Source: Massilia sp. CFBP 13721
GTDB taxonomy: Bacteria; Pseudomonadota; Gammaproteobacteria; Burkholderiales; Burkholderiaceae_D
Length of the DNA stretch: 50,101 bases
Direction: 5' to 3'
NCBI RefSeq assembly: GCF_014842025.1
Contig: NZ_JACYUY010000018.1
Span: 81,330 to 131,430, forward strand
Shown piece by piece: positions 17,768-26,933 of the stretch (positions are counted from its first letter, which is position 1; each line of letters opens with the position of its first letter). The notes under the pieces were generated by a model. It made no database searches. It was not told where the DNA came from and worked only from the letters and a program-made list of their open reading frames with translations. The position numbers and the translations under genes are program-made.

Positions 17768-18304
17768 TTACGGTACTGCTCGCCGTCTTTCTAAATGCTC
17801 AATCAGCTTGTCGCGAAAAGTTGGTTCCAGGGAGGGAACAATTGCCCTAAACTCTGCCCCGAGGCGGGCATCGCTAATCCATGTAAAGCTAAAGTTGCAG
17901 GCCACCGACATTACGCCGCCTGTAATCAAGACGCCCAAAGCTAATCCGGCAATGACGCCTCGCCACCCTGCGGGGGGACCAACCTCGCAGGAAAGGACAG
18001 GACCTGCCCCACGCAGCGCCTTTTTTATTCGTGCTTCCAGCGCTTCCGCACGCACCTTTTCATCGGACGCCGCCCGTCGTGTAATTGCGCAGGCCTCAAT
18101 GCCTAACTTACGCGCTTCATCCACGGCAACCTTCAAGGCCTGGCTTGCTTCGGCGATCTGGCCCGTTACTTCCCGTGTCGCCTCCCGCATGGTGTACGCT
18201 TGGAAGAGGGCTGCCACAATAATTGGGTCGTCCTCATCCACTTTCTTGCCGGTAACAGCAAATACCGCTGTCATTACCGCCTGCTGCTCAGCCGTATGGT
18301 TCAT
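17768..18304 (-). CDS. traM: Conjugal transfer protein TraM (IncP-like)
   Basis: The start at 18304 lies one base past the traL stop and gives 178 aa. The N-terminal segment 'AVTGKKVDEDDPIIVAALFQA' matches the 'GVAVGRDDPILILQT' start of IncP TraM. A long helical region rich in Ala/Glu follows (about 40-110), then one membrane segment ('WRGVIAGLALGVLITGGVMSVAC', about 118-140) and a short soluble tail. TraM is the third gene of the IncP traKLM leader operon; its biochemical role is poorly known. Synteny with traL and traK is the strongest evidence. Confidence 0.75.
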   Translation of the reverse strand: MNHTAEQQAVMTAVFAVTGKKVDEDDPIIVAALFQAYTMREATREVTGQIAEASQALKVAVDEARKLGIEACAITRRAASDEKVRAEALEARIKKALRGAGPVLSCEVGPPAGWRGVIAGLALGVLITGGVMSVACNFSFTWISDARLGAEFRAIVPSLEPTFRDKLIEHLERRRAVP

Positions 18305-18305
18305 T

Positions 18306-19022
18306 TCAAGGAAGAATTTCGTCAAGTTGTTCGAACAGTTCCCGACGTACTTCCACGAAACGCTGCTTTTGCGCCAGTTTGAATTTATGACTTCCGATTT
18401 CATCAAACGTAAGCTTGTTTCCAAGAAGAGTGGCGAAATCCGTTCCAAATGTATCGGCTGCGCGGGTTTTTACATTCACAATACCAAGTATCCGACTTTC
18501 AAATTTTTTGTAGAGCTGCGTTTCTATAACTGGCTTTCCGTTCAGTTCGACAACACCGAAATTTCCGTTCAGCCAGATGATGACCTCAACATTGGTACAT
18601 TCCAATACTTTCTCCAGGGCGGCTAACGTTTCCTTCACTGCAGATCCGCCGACGATGGGTACATGAATCACAACGCGGACGCCTTCGTCTTTTAGCGTAT
18701 CGAAAGTACGTGCCTCGGTGACATAACTCATCAGTGGGAAAAACGTCGTCGACCCAGTGTCAATAACGCTAAACCCGCTATGCTGCGCGATGTCATCGAC
18801 GAGATCGTCGAAACGCGCCCGATCGATTTGCATCTCATCGTTTGCGATATCGATATACTGAACCTGTAAGGCAGAGTACCCGGCAAAAGTAGGGTTACCA
18901 GGATCGGTATCGGCGCAATACATGTTGTAGGCTTTTGCACTACCGTATTGAGCTAGTACCCATGAAATAAAGGACTTGCCCACACCGCCCTTGCTCATAA
19001 GGATCAAATTGCACAGTTTCAT
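18306..19022 (-). CDS. traL: Conjugal transfer ATPase-like protein TraL (IncP-like)
   Basis: This 238-aa P-loop protein is of the ParA/MinD-like superfamily. The deviant Walker A motif SKGGVGKSF is at residues 9-17, and 'YCADTDPGNPTFAGYSALQV' matches 'CIDTDPVNATFEGYQALNV' of RP4 TraL. Later blocks 'VIDTGSTTFFPLMSYV', 'VHVPIVGGSAVKETL' and 'LTFDEI...RFVEVRRELFEQLD' also follow TraL order to the end. It sits between traK and traM with 12-base and 1-base gaps, so the three form one operon. Role in transfer: presumed accessory, not essential in RP4. Confidence 0.85.
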   Translation of the reverse strand: MKLCNLILMSKGGVGKSFISWVLAQYGSAKAYNMYCADTDPGNPTFAGYSALQVQYIDIANDEMQIDRARFDDLVDDIAQHSGFSVIDTGSTTFFPLMSYVTEARTFDTLKDEGVRVVIHVPIVGGSAVKETLAALEKVLECTNVEVIIWLNGNFGVVELNGKPVIETQLYKKFESRILGIVNVKTRAADTFGTDFATLLGNKLTFDEIGSHKFKLAQKQRFVEVRRELFEQLDEILP

Positions 19023-19034
19023 ATTTTTCCAATA

Positions 19035-19466
19035 TTAAAATTGAGTCCAGTCTTTATCAAGGAGTTCTTTTCCACTCCATCGGAACTTCTTGGTTTCAGC
19101 TGGCTCTACGTCTATTTTACGTACCAATTCATTGGTCATTCCGGGAAAAGCACCTGGGAAACCGTCCGCTCTCGTATTTCTAGGCTGCTGTACTTCCGAT
19201 TGCGCTTCCTCTTGCTGGACCGGCGCACACGGTAAGGCAGGGCTGGGTACCCGCTTTCCCTCCCTTCGCTCCTTCCGAAGCAGCCGCAACACCCGATGAT
19301 AGTAGGGGAGGCTGATGTTGATCCCAAGTGCAGGCAGCTCTGCATGCATCACAGCATGTGAGTACCCTTGAGCAAGGCCATCTTCGATCTGGGGCAGTAA
19401 GTCCTCCAGTTGTCGAAGCACTGCTCTCTTCGTTGGTGGAATGCCGCTTGTTAGTTTATTTGCCAT
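19035..19466 (-). CDS. traK: oriT-binding protein TraK (IncP-like)
   Basis: This 143-aa protein has a helical DNA-binding domain at about residues 12-65 ('LEDLLPQIEDGLAQGYSHAVMHAELPALGINISLPYYHRVLRLLRK'), which parallels the 'VEAALAAGYALTTIWEHM...FRYETFRKHVRR' domain of RP4 TraK. A Pro/Gln-rich linker and a short C-terminal motif containing 'FRWSGKELLDKDW' follow. TraK binds bent DNA beside the nick site and helps assemble the relaxosome. It is the first gene of traKLM and lies about 160 bases from a candidate nic site, as in IncP plasmids. There is no strong ribosome site before the ATG. Confidence 0.7.
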   Translation of the reverse strand: MANKLTSGIPPTKRAVLRQLEDLLPQIEDGLAQGYSHAVMHAELPALGINISLPYYHRVLRLLRKERREGKRVPSPALPCAPVQQEEAQSEVQQPRNTRADGFPGAFPGMTNELVRKIDVEPAETKKFRWSGKELLDKDWTQF

Positions 19467-19531
19467 AATTTTTTGTAGACTTCTGCGTGCAGCACAAAAA
19501 GATGCTAGTTTCTAAAGAAGTGTTTATTCCA

Positions 19532-19632
19532 TGTCCAATACATGTCTAATCTTTGTCTAAGTTGCGTTCATATGGATCCAAAATACCTGTCCATTCTTAA
19601 GAATTGTCTAAGCTATGGTCATCCTGTGTCCA
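19532..19632. other. Candidate origin of transfer (oriT) with P-type nic sequence
   Basis: CATCCTG/T at 19620-19627 matches the IncP nic consensus YATCCTG/Y and lies about 160 bases upstream of traK. Between them are repeated TGTC(C/T)A sites starting at 19532, 19543, 19554, 19588, 19605 and 19627; the first three are exactly 11 bases apart (one helical turn), as expected for a protein that bends DNA. TTGTCTAAG occurs twice (19553 and 19604), and ATTCTTAAGAAT is a palindrome near 19592-19603. The sites are plausible TraK targets. No traJ or relaxase gene is visible on the other side. Confidence 0.55.
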
Positions 19633-19639
19633 TAAGTTA

Positions 19640-20542
19640 TGACGAGAGCCAGAGTATCAAATGGGGTACAAGGCCATGGGACGAAAACACCATGATTTTG
19701 CTAACGAATTAGTTTGACTTCGGGCCTTACTAGGTAGATAATTTTCTTGTCGCCATGCGGCATATTTGTAACCTATACCTTTTCCGTTCTCTTGAATAGA
19801 AAAGCACCAATTGCACTGCCGTCTAAGCGGCACCCCTCCTGACCAGGGAAGTTTGGCCTGGCATACCCATCCAATTTGTTCGACACGTTCGTCATTTAGT
19901 GCTTCTTGGCGTTCCGACGTCATTTTTTTACGTTGCGCAAAAAATTCTGACGAATACTGAGTGTTGACGAAACCTAGGCTACATCAGGGTTTCAGAGCAT
20001 TCACGAACACTGAAATCACACTGATCTGATTTTTCTGCGGCATTTCCAACGACAGATCACTTGTGAAATTGACTTTTTACAGCAGCTCAACGCAGCTGCG
20101 CCGCGGGCCCCGGTCTGGGCCATGACATACATCGAGACGTAGACAGGCGGATATCTGGAAGCTCCCAGACGCATGCCTCGCTGGCCTAGTGCCAGCGTGA
20201 GTGCTGCCTCCGCGACGCCATCCGGCGTGAGAAAGGCCATCTGGTGATTGCGCCACCAACGGCCTGCCCATTGGGGCGGGAAGCGCGACGTGAGAAACCA
20301 CGTAAGTGTTCCAGGCCTGACAGCGGTAAGTCAGGCGATCGGCCACCGAAAGGTGCCGGCATATTGTCTCCTTGCCAAGAGGGGTGATAGTGTGAAATTA
20401 GCTTTCTTAAGTATGGGTCCCTCTCCCCGGCAGGTTGTAGAAGCAACATAGACGTCTATAGAGGCCGCATCCACCTGTACCTTCTCGGCACGTGCGGACG
20501 GATATGGCTTGCATCGTTAAGTTAACTAATTTAGGAGAAACA
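19640..20542. other. No secure gene between candidate oriT and integrase
   Basis: A minus-strand frame at 19657-19923 (88 codons, 'CNWCFSIQENG...') has no ribosome site and I do not recognise it. Minus-strand frames at 20016-20450 look like broken coding sequence, but I cannot assign them. In IncP plasmids traJ and traI would start here on the plus strand; nothing like them is present. A recombination boundary between the tra block and the integrase is likely. Confidence 0.4.
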
Positions 20543-21772
20543 ATGGAAAGCCTTAGAAGTCAGATTAATGCCTACCTGAAAAGAAATGCCGGCACTCGCA
20601 CGGATGGATCAGTTGCTGGTGAACGGACGAAGTCAGCAATTGGTGAACATGTACACGCAAACTTTAATCATTTGCTCAATCTTGGATTCAAACTGCAACG
20701 TCCCGAGAATTTCGGAGAGCGGCATATTGTGGCCCTGTGCCGATTCTGGTATGAGAATAATTATGCAGCCAGCACAATCAGATCAAACTTGTCGTACATG
20801 CGGATCTTCTGCCGCTGGATGGGCAAAGGGAATATGGTAAAGAGTGCTCAGCACTACTTGCCAGAGGTGCCTAAAGAAGAGTTGAAGGTTAAGACAGTAG
20901 CAGCTAAGAGCAAGAGTTGGGCTGTCAATGGGGTGGACGTGATCGCTAAAATTAACGAAGCAGACGCAATAGATCCCCGCTTCGGTATGATGCTCCGCAT
21001 GTGCCTTGCATTCGGCCTACGCGCTCACGAGGTAATAGAATTATGTCCGTGGAAGCATGATCGTACCGATCGGCTTTCTCCGGAAAAGACAAAGACTGGT
21101 CGGGCGCGCGACATCTTTATCGATACTCCGGAGCAGCGAGTTGTTTTGAACTATGCAAAGTCTATGGTAAAAAAGAACGAGCATCTGGGCTGGAAAACGC
21201 GGCAGGACAACGGCGGTGCTGCCTCGTTGGAATACAACAAAAGCAGATGGTATAGGTTACTTGGAAAAGTTGGGATTACGAAAGAAGACAGCCTGGTTAC
21301 TGGTCATGGACTACGATCGCAATATGCCGAGAATGCAGCGCTTTTGCTGTCAGTTATTCCGCCTACGTTGGGGGGAACCGGAGGCCAAATGGGAAAAGAA
21401 GATTTGGATTTGAAGCGTGCACAGGTTAGCGAATCGCTGGGGCATTCGCGAATTTTTGTCACAGGACCATACTTGGGATCCTTTGGTCGAAATAATAAGC
21501 CTGACTCGCCTGACCGAACGAAACTAGCGGTTGAGGCGGCTATTCGCGCCATTGCACCCATGCTTTTGAAAGATGTCTTACCCGAACGGATGAACGATTG
21601 CGGGCAATTAACCATCGAATTGATGATGGCTGGTGCGTCTGCCGAACCGCGTGTTACGCAAATGCTTTGGGAAAACCATAGCAGACGCCACGGAGTTGAG
21701 TGGCTAACTCTCGGTTCTCATAACGTCGCCGCAATGGAAGCGGCTGCAAAAAACCTGTCTGGCGCCATGTAG
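20543..21772 (+). CDS. Tyrosine integrase of a genomic-island type
   Basis: The ATG at 20543 is chosen because TAGGAGA lies seven bases upstream; the frame is open 51 bases earlier. The product is 409 aa. The SAM-like N-terminal domain covers about residues 40-105 and the catalytic domain about 125-325. All catalytic residues can be placed: Arg160 in 'AFGLRAHEV', Lys in 'KTKTGRARDIF', His255 and Arg258 in 'GHGLRSQYAEN', His301 in 'LGHSRIF', and the nucleophile Tyr310 in 'GPYLGSFGR'. The 'PPTLGGTGGQM...DLDLKRAQVSE' insertion is typical of the Integrase_1 group found on proteobacterial islands. A strong terminator follows. It is probably functional; its att site is not identified. Confidence 0.88.
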   Translation: MESLRSQINAYLKRNAGTRTDGSVAGERTKSAIGEHVHANFNHLLNLGFKLQRPENFGERHIVALCRFWYENNYAASTIRSNLSYMRIFCRWMGKGNMVKSAQHYLPEVPKEELKVKTVAAKSKSWAVNGVDVIAKINEADAIDPRFGMMLRMCLAFGLRAHEVIELCPWKHDRTDRLSPEKTKTGRARDIFIDTPEQRVVLNYAKSMVKKNEHLGWKTRQDNGGAASLEYNKSRWYRLLGKVGITKEDSLVTGHGLRSQYAENAALLLSVIPPTLGGTGGQMGKEDLDLKRAQVSESLGHSRIFVTGPYLGSFGRNNKPDSPDRTKLAVEAAIRAIAPMLLKDVLPERMNDCGQLTIELMMAGASAEPRVTQMLWENHSRRHGVEWLTLGSHNVAAMEAAAKNLSGAM

Positions 21773-21865
21773 TTAAGCGCCAAAAGCACCCGGTAATGAT
21801 CTGACGGTGCTTAGTTAAGCGCGTTTAGCGACCTTCGGGCGACTTAAAACAGCCCACTACCTACG

Positions 21866-21905
21866 AAAAGGCCGCTTTGATGTGAATCGAAGCGGCCTTT
21901 TTAGC
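21866..21905 (+). terminator. Rho-independent terminator after the integrase
   Basis: AAAAGGCCGCTT and AAGCGGCCTTTTT form a stem of ten or more base pairs around a 12-base loop, with a T run on the plus strand and an A run on the other, so it can work in both directions. It lies about 95 bases after the integrase stop. Confidence 0.85.
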
Positions 21906-22124
21906 TTAACTGAACGGCATCGCCGTCAGTGACTAGTTTTTTTATAACCGTTATTTTTACGGCAGCAGTGCGATACGTCGGAGCCGGAAGACTCCCTGCG
22001 GCTACAAGGAATACCATTAGTCAGGTATCGCATCTTTGGAAGTTTAGTTATCCCCGTAGTTGTGGACCGTTATTGAAGGCTTAGACCCTCGGACTACCGA
22101 ACAAACACAGCAGGATTTTACGAA

Positions 22125-22295
22125 TCATTCCTTATAGTTCACACTGCCAGGATTCCAAGTCGCGTTTTCGTAATCGCTGTTGTCATCTTCTTCGTCAGTG
22201 TTAAGTGAGGGGCCACTGAAAATTACGAGAAGAGCTGCGCCAGCTACAAACAGTTGACCGAAGGTCAGATCCATGATTGCGTTAAGAAATTCCAT
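22125..22295 (-). CDS. Small single-span membrane protein (56 aa)
   Basis: On the minus strand, GGAG eight bases before an ATG opens a 56-codon frame. The product begins with a short amphipathic piece, then a membrane segment ('LFVAGAALLVIFSGPSL', about residues 15-31), then a very acidic stretch ('NTDEEDDNSDYEN') and a short polar tail. The layout (helix, membrane span, acidic cytoplasmic or periplasmic tail) is protein-like and the frame is clean. I do not recognise the family. It stands alone between the integrase and a gene-poor region. Confidence 0.5.
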   Translation of the reverse strand: MEFLNAIMDLTFGQLFVAGAALLVIFSGPSLNTDEEDDNSDYENATWNPGSVNYKE

Positions 22296-23633
22296 TGCTT
22301 TTGCTCCAAAGGTTGTTAAGAAAGTTCAGCTGCGAGATCTATAATAAGCTGCAACTCTCGCCGCGCAAGTCGACTACTTATCAGCCTAAAACCCTGGTAA
22401 ATCGCTGCGAAACGAGCAAATTCCGCTGCTCTACAAACTGATAGACAGGGCTAGTGCAAAATCAACTACGGTTCGGCTAAAGCGGATTAGGCAGCTAGGG
22501 AACGCTTTCAAGCGCTTGTAAGCCGCTTTTGATCGGCAGCGTCCAATCTGGACTAGATATCAGATATCACGTAAATTCGGACCAGGAGCTGCTGTTATAC
22601 CTGGGCTGTCGTGCTCGACCTGTTCTCGCGTAGAGTCGTGGGCTAGGTAATGGCGCCGGGCATGCCAGCTACCTTGGTCTGTAATGCCTTGCGCATGGTA
22701 ATCCATGCACGCCGGACAGCTGCAGGACTGATCATATATTCTGCTCAATATGTGAGCGACCAGTACCAGACCCTGCTCAAATTCTAAGAAGGTGATTGAA
22801 GTACGCTGCTCGCTGAACGATGCAGCAAAGAGTAGGGATGCAGTTCGCTGGATCCTCAGAAGCCTCTCTCCAAGATAGCGATTGAAAGGGGGCATAGCTG
22901 ATATAGAAGGGCAAGATCTGACGTATGGTGCCCTTCATCCATCTCGCGTACGTCTTATACATACTGGCACACGCGGTAAAGTCAAAGCCGCTACGTGGTT
23001 CCCCCAATGGCGAACTCGGCTGTACATGATGTCGAGGCGCTATCCATCAAAAAACTAGGCCTGATTTTCACGGTCGGGCCGCATCATTTCATGACTTCGG
23101 ACGAACACGCAAACGCAACTTCAAGTGCCAAGTCGCGCCCGGGGAAACTCATCAAAGCTCAGGGCGGAACAGTGATAGATTTGCTACTACTGGATTGAAG
23201 GGTGTTTGCCGATGACGAAGCTACAGAAATTGGTCAAAGAACGGTTCGAAGTGGATGTCGAAGTTCTAAATTCGGTAACGGTCGAGAGAACGTACAGGCG
23301 TCGGTCAGCTTGGATGGCTCGGATCCACTAGAGGTCGAACCAATAGCGAGAATGCTTTTTTGCATGATCGTAGGGCGTGGAGGAACTTGCCGCTATTGCC
23401 TCAGGTGGGGCTGGTCGCCAAAACGGTCGGCAGCCGATAAATCAGCGCTTTCCTAGGGCTTTGATATTTTGAAGCCAAAGTGCACGAACGAGAGGCAGCA
23501 CCCTACACCTGCGAGTGATCATCCGCGAGTCGACATACGTCTCAGATACGATCGTTGCTACGTTTCATGATCACTCTTGGTGGGATAGACCGGTCTTCAA
23601 TTTTGTCGATGCTGCGCTTTATGAGCGTCGCTT
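22296..23633. other. Gene-poor region, perhaps with a broken gene
   Basis: Overlapping minus-strand frames at 22560-22895 and 22777-23007 share blocks ('FYISYAPF' then 'NRYLGERLLRIQRTASLLFAAS' in the next frame) that could be one gene split by a frameshift, but I cannot name it. Short plus-strand frames at 22995-23198 and 23202-23456 lack ribosome sites. A 39-codon frame from 23212 ('MTKLQKLVKERFEVDVEVL') is too short to support. Confidence 0.35.
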
Positions 23634-23858
23634 CTAGTAAAGTCTTGCACGTTCTTGCTTGAAGGCTCTAACTGCGAACTTGAAAGGCTCAAAGTAGAGG
23701 ATGGTGTCTCGGCGAGCTACTGCTTTGACGTAGGCCCACCAAGTGGTGCAATCTGGATCAAACTCCGGCATCACCGTCTCAGTCCTCAATGAGAAAAAGC
23801 CTCTAAGCGGCGCGATCGTCAAGCGGCCGATACGAATCAGTCGAGAAGTTAAGGACAT
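23634..23858 (-). CDS. Hypothetical 74-aa protein
   Basis: A strong ribosome site (GGAGGAAAAA) stands directly before the ATG at 23858, which is the main reason to accept this gene. The product is basic and aromatic ('DCTTWWAYVKAVARRDTILYFEPFKFAVRAFK') with no signal peptide or membrane segment. I do not recognise it. It is isolated; no partner gene is adjacent. Confidence 0.5.
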   Translation of the reverse strand: MSLTSRLIRIGRLTIAPLRGFFSLRTETVMPEFDPDCTTWWAYVKAVARRDTILYFEPFKFAVRAFKQERARLY

Positions 23859-24100
23859 TTTTTCCTCCGATGTATGTGCCTATTCTGCCACCAAAACTGC
23901 ATTGAGTGTCCAGATACGCTGCTAACCGAGCACTAGCTAGATTTGAAAGGCGGTAGATTACCCTTTTGCAATAAACGTAACGATTATAGTAAGGCGTACC
24001 ATATGCACCTTTTTTAAGAAAGTGCCTTCGCTGCAGACGCACAATTATTAGGCAGGCGTCGAAGACCCGCATGAACGCTAGTTCTTACCCTGTTATGCAT

Positions 24101-24131
24101 AAGGATATCCACCGAAAATGTGGATATCCTT
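24101..24131. repeat. Perfect 12-bp inverted repeat downstream of the H-NS-like gene
   Basis: AAGGATATCCAC and GTGGATATCCTT face each other around a 7-base loop. It lies 73 bases past the stop of the H-NS-like gene. There is no T run on either side, so it is an mRNA 3' hairpin or protein-binding site more likely than a standard terminator. Confidence 0.55.
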
Positions 24132-24203
24132 GCTTCGCGACCAGTGGTGCTTGGTCCCTCCGAAGCACAGGGTTGCGGCTCCTGACTATACGGTGAGACC
24201 CGA

Positions 24204-24530
24204 TTAAATCCTGAAATCTTCGAGCGTTTTCCCACTCGCCAGTCCCTCAGCAAGCCACCTTGGCTGTCGACCGCGGCCAGTCCATGTCTGAGTATTGTCA
24301 GCCGGGTTGCGGTACTGGGCTCGCACCTTTTTACCATTTCCTTTCGATTTGGCGCCGCTGTTCGCAAGCAGTTCGTCTACCGATACACCTAAACCCTGAG
24401 CAATAGCGAGAATCTGTTCGCGCGCTTTGCTGACTTCCTGTTGTTGACGAGCTTTGATTTCTTTTTCGATCTCCGCTTGCAATCCTTTGAGCTCGCTGAG
24501 GTTGTAGTCCGACAGATTTGCCTTTGCCAT
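24204..24530 (-). CDS. H-NS family nucleoid protein
   Basis: This 108-aa protein starts at 24530 (AAGGAT nine bases upstream; an in-frame ATG five codons earlier is less likely). The N-terminal coiled coil ('LSELKGLQAEIEKEIKARQQQEVSKAREQILAIAQ', about 10-45) mediates dimerisation. The C-terminal domain 'YRNPADNTQTWTGRGRQPRWLAEGLASGKTLEDFRI' carries the GRGRQPRW AT-hook-like loop that contacts the minor groove of AT-rich DNA. Plasmid-borne H-NS paralogues silence newly acquired AT-rich genes and reduce the cost of the plasmid; here many AT-rich accessory genes lie nearby. The full length and intact motif suggest it is active. Confidence 0.9.
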   Translation of the reverse strand: MAKANLSDYNLSELKGLQAEIEKEIKARQQQEVSKAREQILAIAQGLGVSVDELLANSGAKSKGNGKKVRAQYRNPADNTQTWTGRGRQPRWLAEGLASGKTLEDFRI

Positions 24531-24569
24531 ATATTTATCCTTCACTGTTAAGGTAATGCGCTACGTATT

Positions 24570-24600
24570 GTCATGCGCGATTCTACTATGGTCATGCGCG
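24570..24600 (-). promoter_or_regulatory. Direct repeat GTCATGCGCG upstream of the H-NS-like gene
   Basis: Two exact copies of GTCATGCGCG lie at 24570-24579 and 24591-24600, 21 bases apart (two helical turns), 40-70 bases ahead of the H-NS-like start. This placement suits a regulator acting on its promoter. No consensus -35/-10 pair could be assigned with certainty. Confidence 0.45.
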
Positions 24601-24626
24601 TTAAGGGCGTTCTCACTTTCCGCTTC

Positions 24627-25140
24627 CTATGCCCGAGGTATTTTCAGCATGTCACCCTGGTGCCTCGACCCGCCGTAAATTGCTCCGCTCCATAGCGAGC
24701 AGCGCACCAGGGCGATGGTATTGAAAAAAGTTGAGCTGTCCTTTGCATACCAGGCGGCATGCCGGTCATCAGTGCGCCCTGTGACACCAACTGCCTGGCT
24801 GTCAATGTCACGATTGAGCACAGCGCCAGGATCACAGTGTGGTGCATGCAATAGCGCGATCTGGCCATTGCCGCTGTGTTTCAGTGCCTAGGAGCGCACG
24901 CGCCTGTTCAAAGGTGACTTCGATCTGCCAACGACGAATGAACCAGGCCAGGATCTGTTCGGGTTCGGCGGCTTCGTCGCTGCAGAGGAATGCCTGTGGT
25001 GTAAGTAGCGCTGCGGATCGCGCTCCAATACCCAGCGCAGTGGCACCATTGTCAAGCCTTTTTGATACCACTGGACGGTACCAGTAATGATCTCGACTAC
25101 CTTCTCTCCCTGGCCGCACCATTGGGACAGCGTCATGCTG
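24627..25140 (-). pseudogene. IS701-like DDE transposase, C-terminal remnant
   Basis: Several minus-strand frames join into the end of a DDE transposase: 'TLSQWCGQGEK...' then 'AEPEQILAWFIRRWQIEVTFEQARALLGTETQRQWPDRAIACTT' and, after more frameshifts, 'AWYAKDSSTFFNTIALVRCSLW...DMLKIPRA'. The order and spacing fit the family motif 'EQILEWFVLRWQLEVTFQEVRxHLGVETQRQWSDxAIARTTP' that carries the catalytic glutamate. At least three frameshifts are present and the N-terminal half is missing. It converges on an IS6-like remnant at 25206. Confidence 0.75.
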
Positions 25141-25205
25141 CGTCAGAGAGTGTCTTTGGCAGTCGAAATGCCTCTCAGCGTTGGCTGTCGCTCCCCTGTG
25201 TCGCG

Positions 25206-25845
25206 GTCTGGCCAGTACGCAGCTTACCTGCTGAGCGACGGGCACATTGAGGAACTTATGCAAGAGCGTGGCATCTCGGTCGATCATTCGACCATTAACC
25301 GTTGGGCTACCCGCTTCCCGCCACTGTTGAAAACAGTCGCAAAGCAAACGCGAAAGGTCGGCACGAGCTGGCGGACGGACGAGATTCACATCAAGGTTGA
25401 GGGACTTAGAAATATCTCTGCCATGCTCTCGACAAAGAAGGAAAGACTGTCGATTTCCTGCTGACGGCCCATCACGACATGGCCGCAGCCAGGCGCTTCA
25501 TCGACAAGCCATCCATGAGAACGGTGCGCCGGAGGAGATCGCGATGGATAAGAGCGGCGCCAATAAGGCCGGGATCGACGAAGTCAATGGCACCAGAGCT
25601 GTCCCAATCACCGTCTGGCTGGTGAAATACCTCATCAACATAGTCGAGCAGGACCATCGCGCGATCAAGCGCTTGGCTAGGCCAATGCAGGGACTTCGGG
25701 TCGCTTAGCGCGGCGGCCAACGGACTCGCTGGCGTCGAGCTCATGTACATGATCCGCAAGGGCCAGTTCACCAGTAACGGTGCTGCGACCATGTCGTTCG
25801 CCGACCAATTTTATGCGACGGCAGGACAGATCCGTCCAGTTTGGC
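25206..25845 (+). pseudogene. IS6-family transposase remnant
   Basis: Pieces in different frames give 'DGHIEELMQERGISVDHSTINRWATRFPPLL', 'TSWRTDEIHIKVEG' (first catalytic Asp), 'ENGAPEEIAMDKSGANKAGIDEVN' (second Asp), 'VKYLINIVEQDHRAIKRLARPMQG' (catalytic Glu) and 'GVELMYMIRKGQF'. This is the full IS6/IS26 transposase order, lacking the first 50-60 residues and interrupted by at least two frameshifts. No terminal repeats found. It marks the boundary between the backbone and the accessory region. Confidence 0.8.
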
Positions 25846-26139
25846 AGCAGCATCCTCATTCGCCACGAAATCTGAACTGCAAATCGCTCACGCGACACAA
25901 CCCAGGTTCGACCGGACGTATGTAACGACTACGATCCGTTATACGTCCTCTCAGATCAAATCCTAACGAAATTTGCATGTCTTTCGAAGTGAACATGTTA
26001 GCTAAACCACGTAGAGTTGACGACGTGGCAGCACACAGGTCGAGATCGGTTTGATATTAAGGTGCTACTACCACAGGAGCTTACGGCCGCTTTTATAAGC
26101 GAAGCCATGCTAGATTATTTTTGATGACAGGAGAATAAA

Positions 26140-26730
26140 TTGAATTGCAATGCATTCGAGAAGCTGAATAGCCACACCATCCAATCTTTAAAGTGCGGGA
26201 AGGTCACGAAGCAGGATATGCCCAGAACCTTCATCAAAAGGCTAGGTAAAGAATATTCGTTTGCGCATTGCCACCGGTTTCCATGGGGAGGCGTAAGCGA
26301 AGAAACTAGTCCATCCGACCCGGATGACGATAATAGCCCTCCGATCTTACGGATGGAGTTTATGCCGATAAGTTTGTTGCTTCTATTTCCTGACAGTGCG
26401 CAACTAGAAGACTTGTTCATGTGGATGTACAATAACCATCCGCGTTTTGATCCTGAATTTGAATGTGATGAAGGGAACAAGCATTGGTCAGTTATTTCCT
26501 TTTACAGCAAACCGGATGAATGCGACTCTCTCCGCGCGTGGGTGGGCGATACGTTCATCCCCTCCATTTGGCCCGAACTTCTGAAGGAATCGTGCAAAAT
26601 TGTTGAGGAAAAAATTATGGCGTCGATTGCTCACTCCCCAAGTGGTTCATTCAACGATCTATTCGTAGAGCGAGCCCGTTCCCAATTATGTGGTGACCCA
26701 GCTGAGCTTTCGTTCGTCTTGAACAAATAA
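26140..26730 (+). CDS. Hypothetical 196-aa protein
   Basis: The frame opens with TTG at 26140, seven bases after AGGAGAA, a convincing though rare start. The product is acidic and aromatic-rich ('LFMWMYNNHPRFDPEFECDEGNKHWSVISFYSKPDECDSLRAWV') with a helical C-terminus. It has no signal peptide, membrane segment or motif I recognise. Its base composition is clearly lower in GC than the czc genes, in keeping with recent acquisition. It stands alone between IS remnants. Confidence 0.55.
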   Translation: MNCNAFEKLNSHTIQSLKCGKVTKQDMPRTFIKRLGKEYSFAHCHRFPWGGVSEETSPSDPDDDNSPPILRMEFMPISLLLLFPDSAQLEDLFMWMYNNHPRFDPEFECDEGNKHWSVISFYSKPDECDSLRAWVGDTFIPSIWPELLKESCKIVEEKIMASIAHSPSGSFNDLFVERARSQLCGDPAELSFVLNK

Positions 26731-26843
26731 GCATACCTACGAGATTAGTCCAATTCGTTAACCTTTGGAGGCTTGGGGCTTGGAAGTTCTTTTTTCTCGC
26801 TATTCAAGCCTCTATATTCGAGGAGGTAGTAACCTTTCAGAAA

Positions 26844-26933
26844 GGGCAGTCTCTAAAACCAAGTGCAACACTCGTTCCTGTAGAGTGCCGCCATGCCCCG
26901 AATCTATATCCATCTGACGACACAGGAGCGTGC
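26844..26933 (+). mobile_element. IS30-family left-end fragment, copy 1
   Basis: Ninety bases almost identical (few mismatches) to 39994-40083. It holds the end of an IS30-type element and the first codons of its transposase ('MPRIYIHLTTQER'). The sequence diverges after GCGTGC, where receiver-domain coding sequence begins. Confidence 0.75.

Noticed and set aside
19657..19923. Gene beside oriT (88 codons, minus strand)
   Set aside because: No ribosome site and no similarity to traJ or to other leading-region genes that I know; not enough support.
24101..24131. Rho-independent terminator for the H-NS-like gene
   Set aside because: The hairpin is perfect but there is no T run on either strand; recorded as an inverted repeat only.
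24832..25389. Minus-strand frame of 185 codons as one gene
   Set aside because: Only part of it matches an IS701-like transposase; the first half is antisense to the IS6-like remnant. Treated as two pseudogenes.
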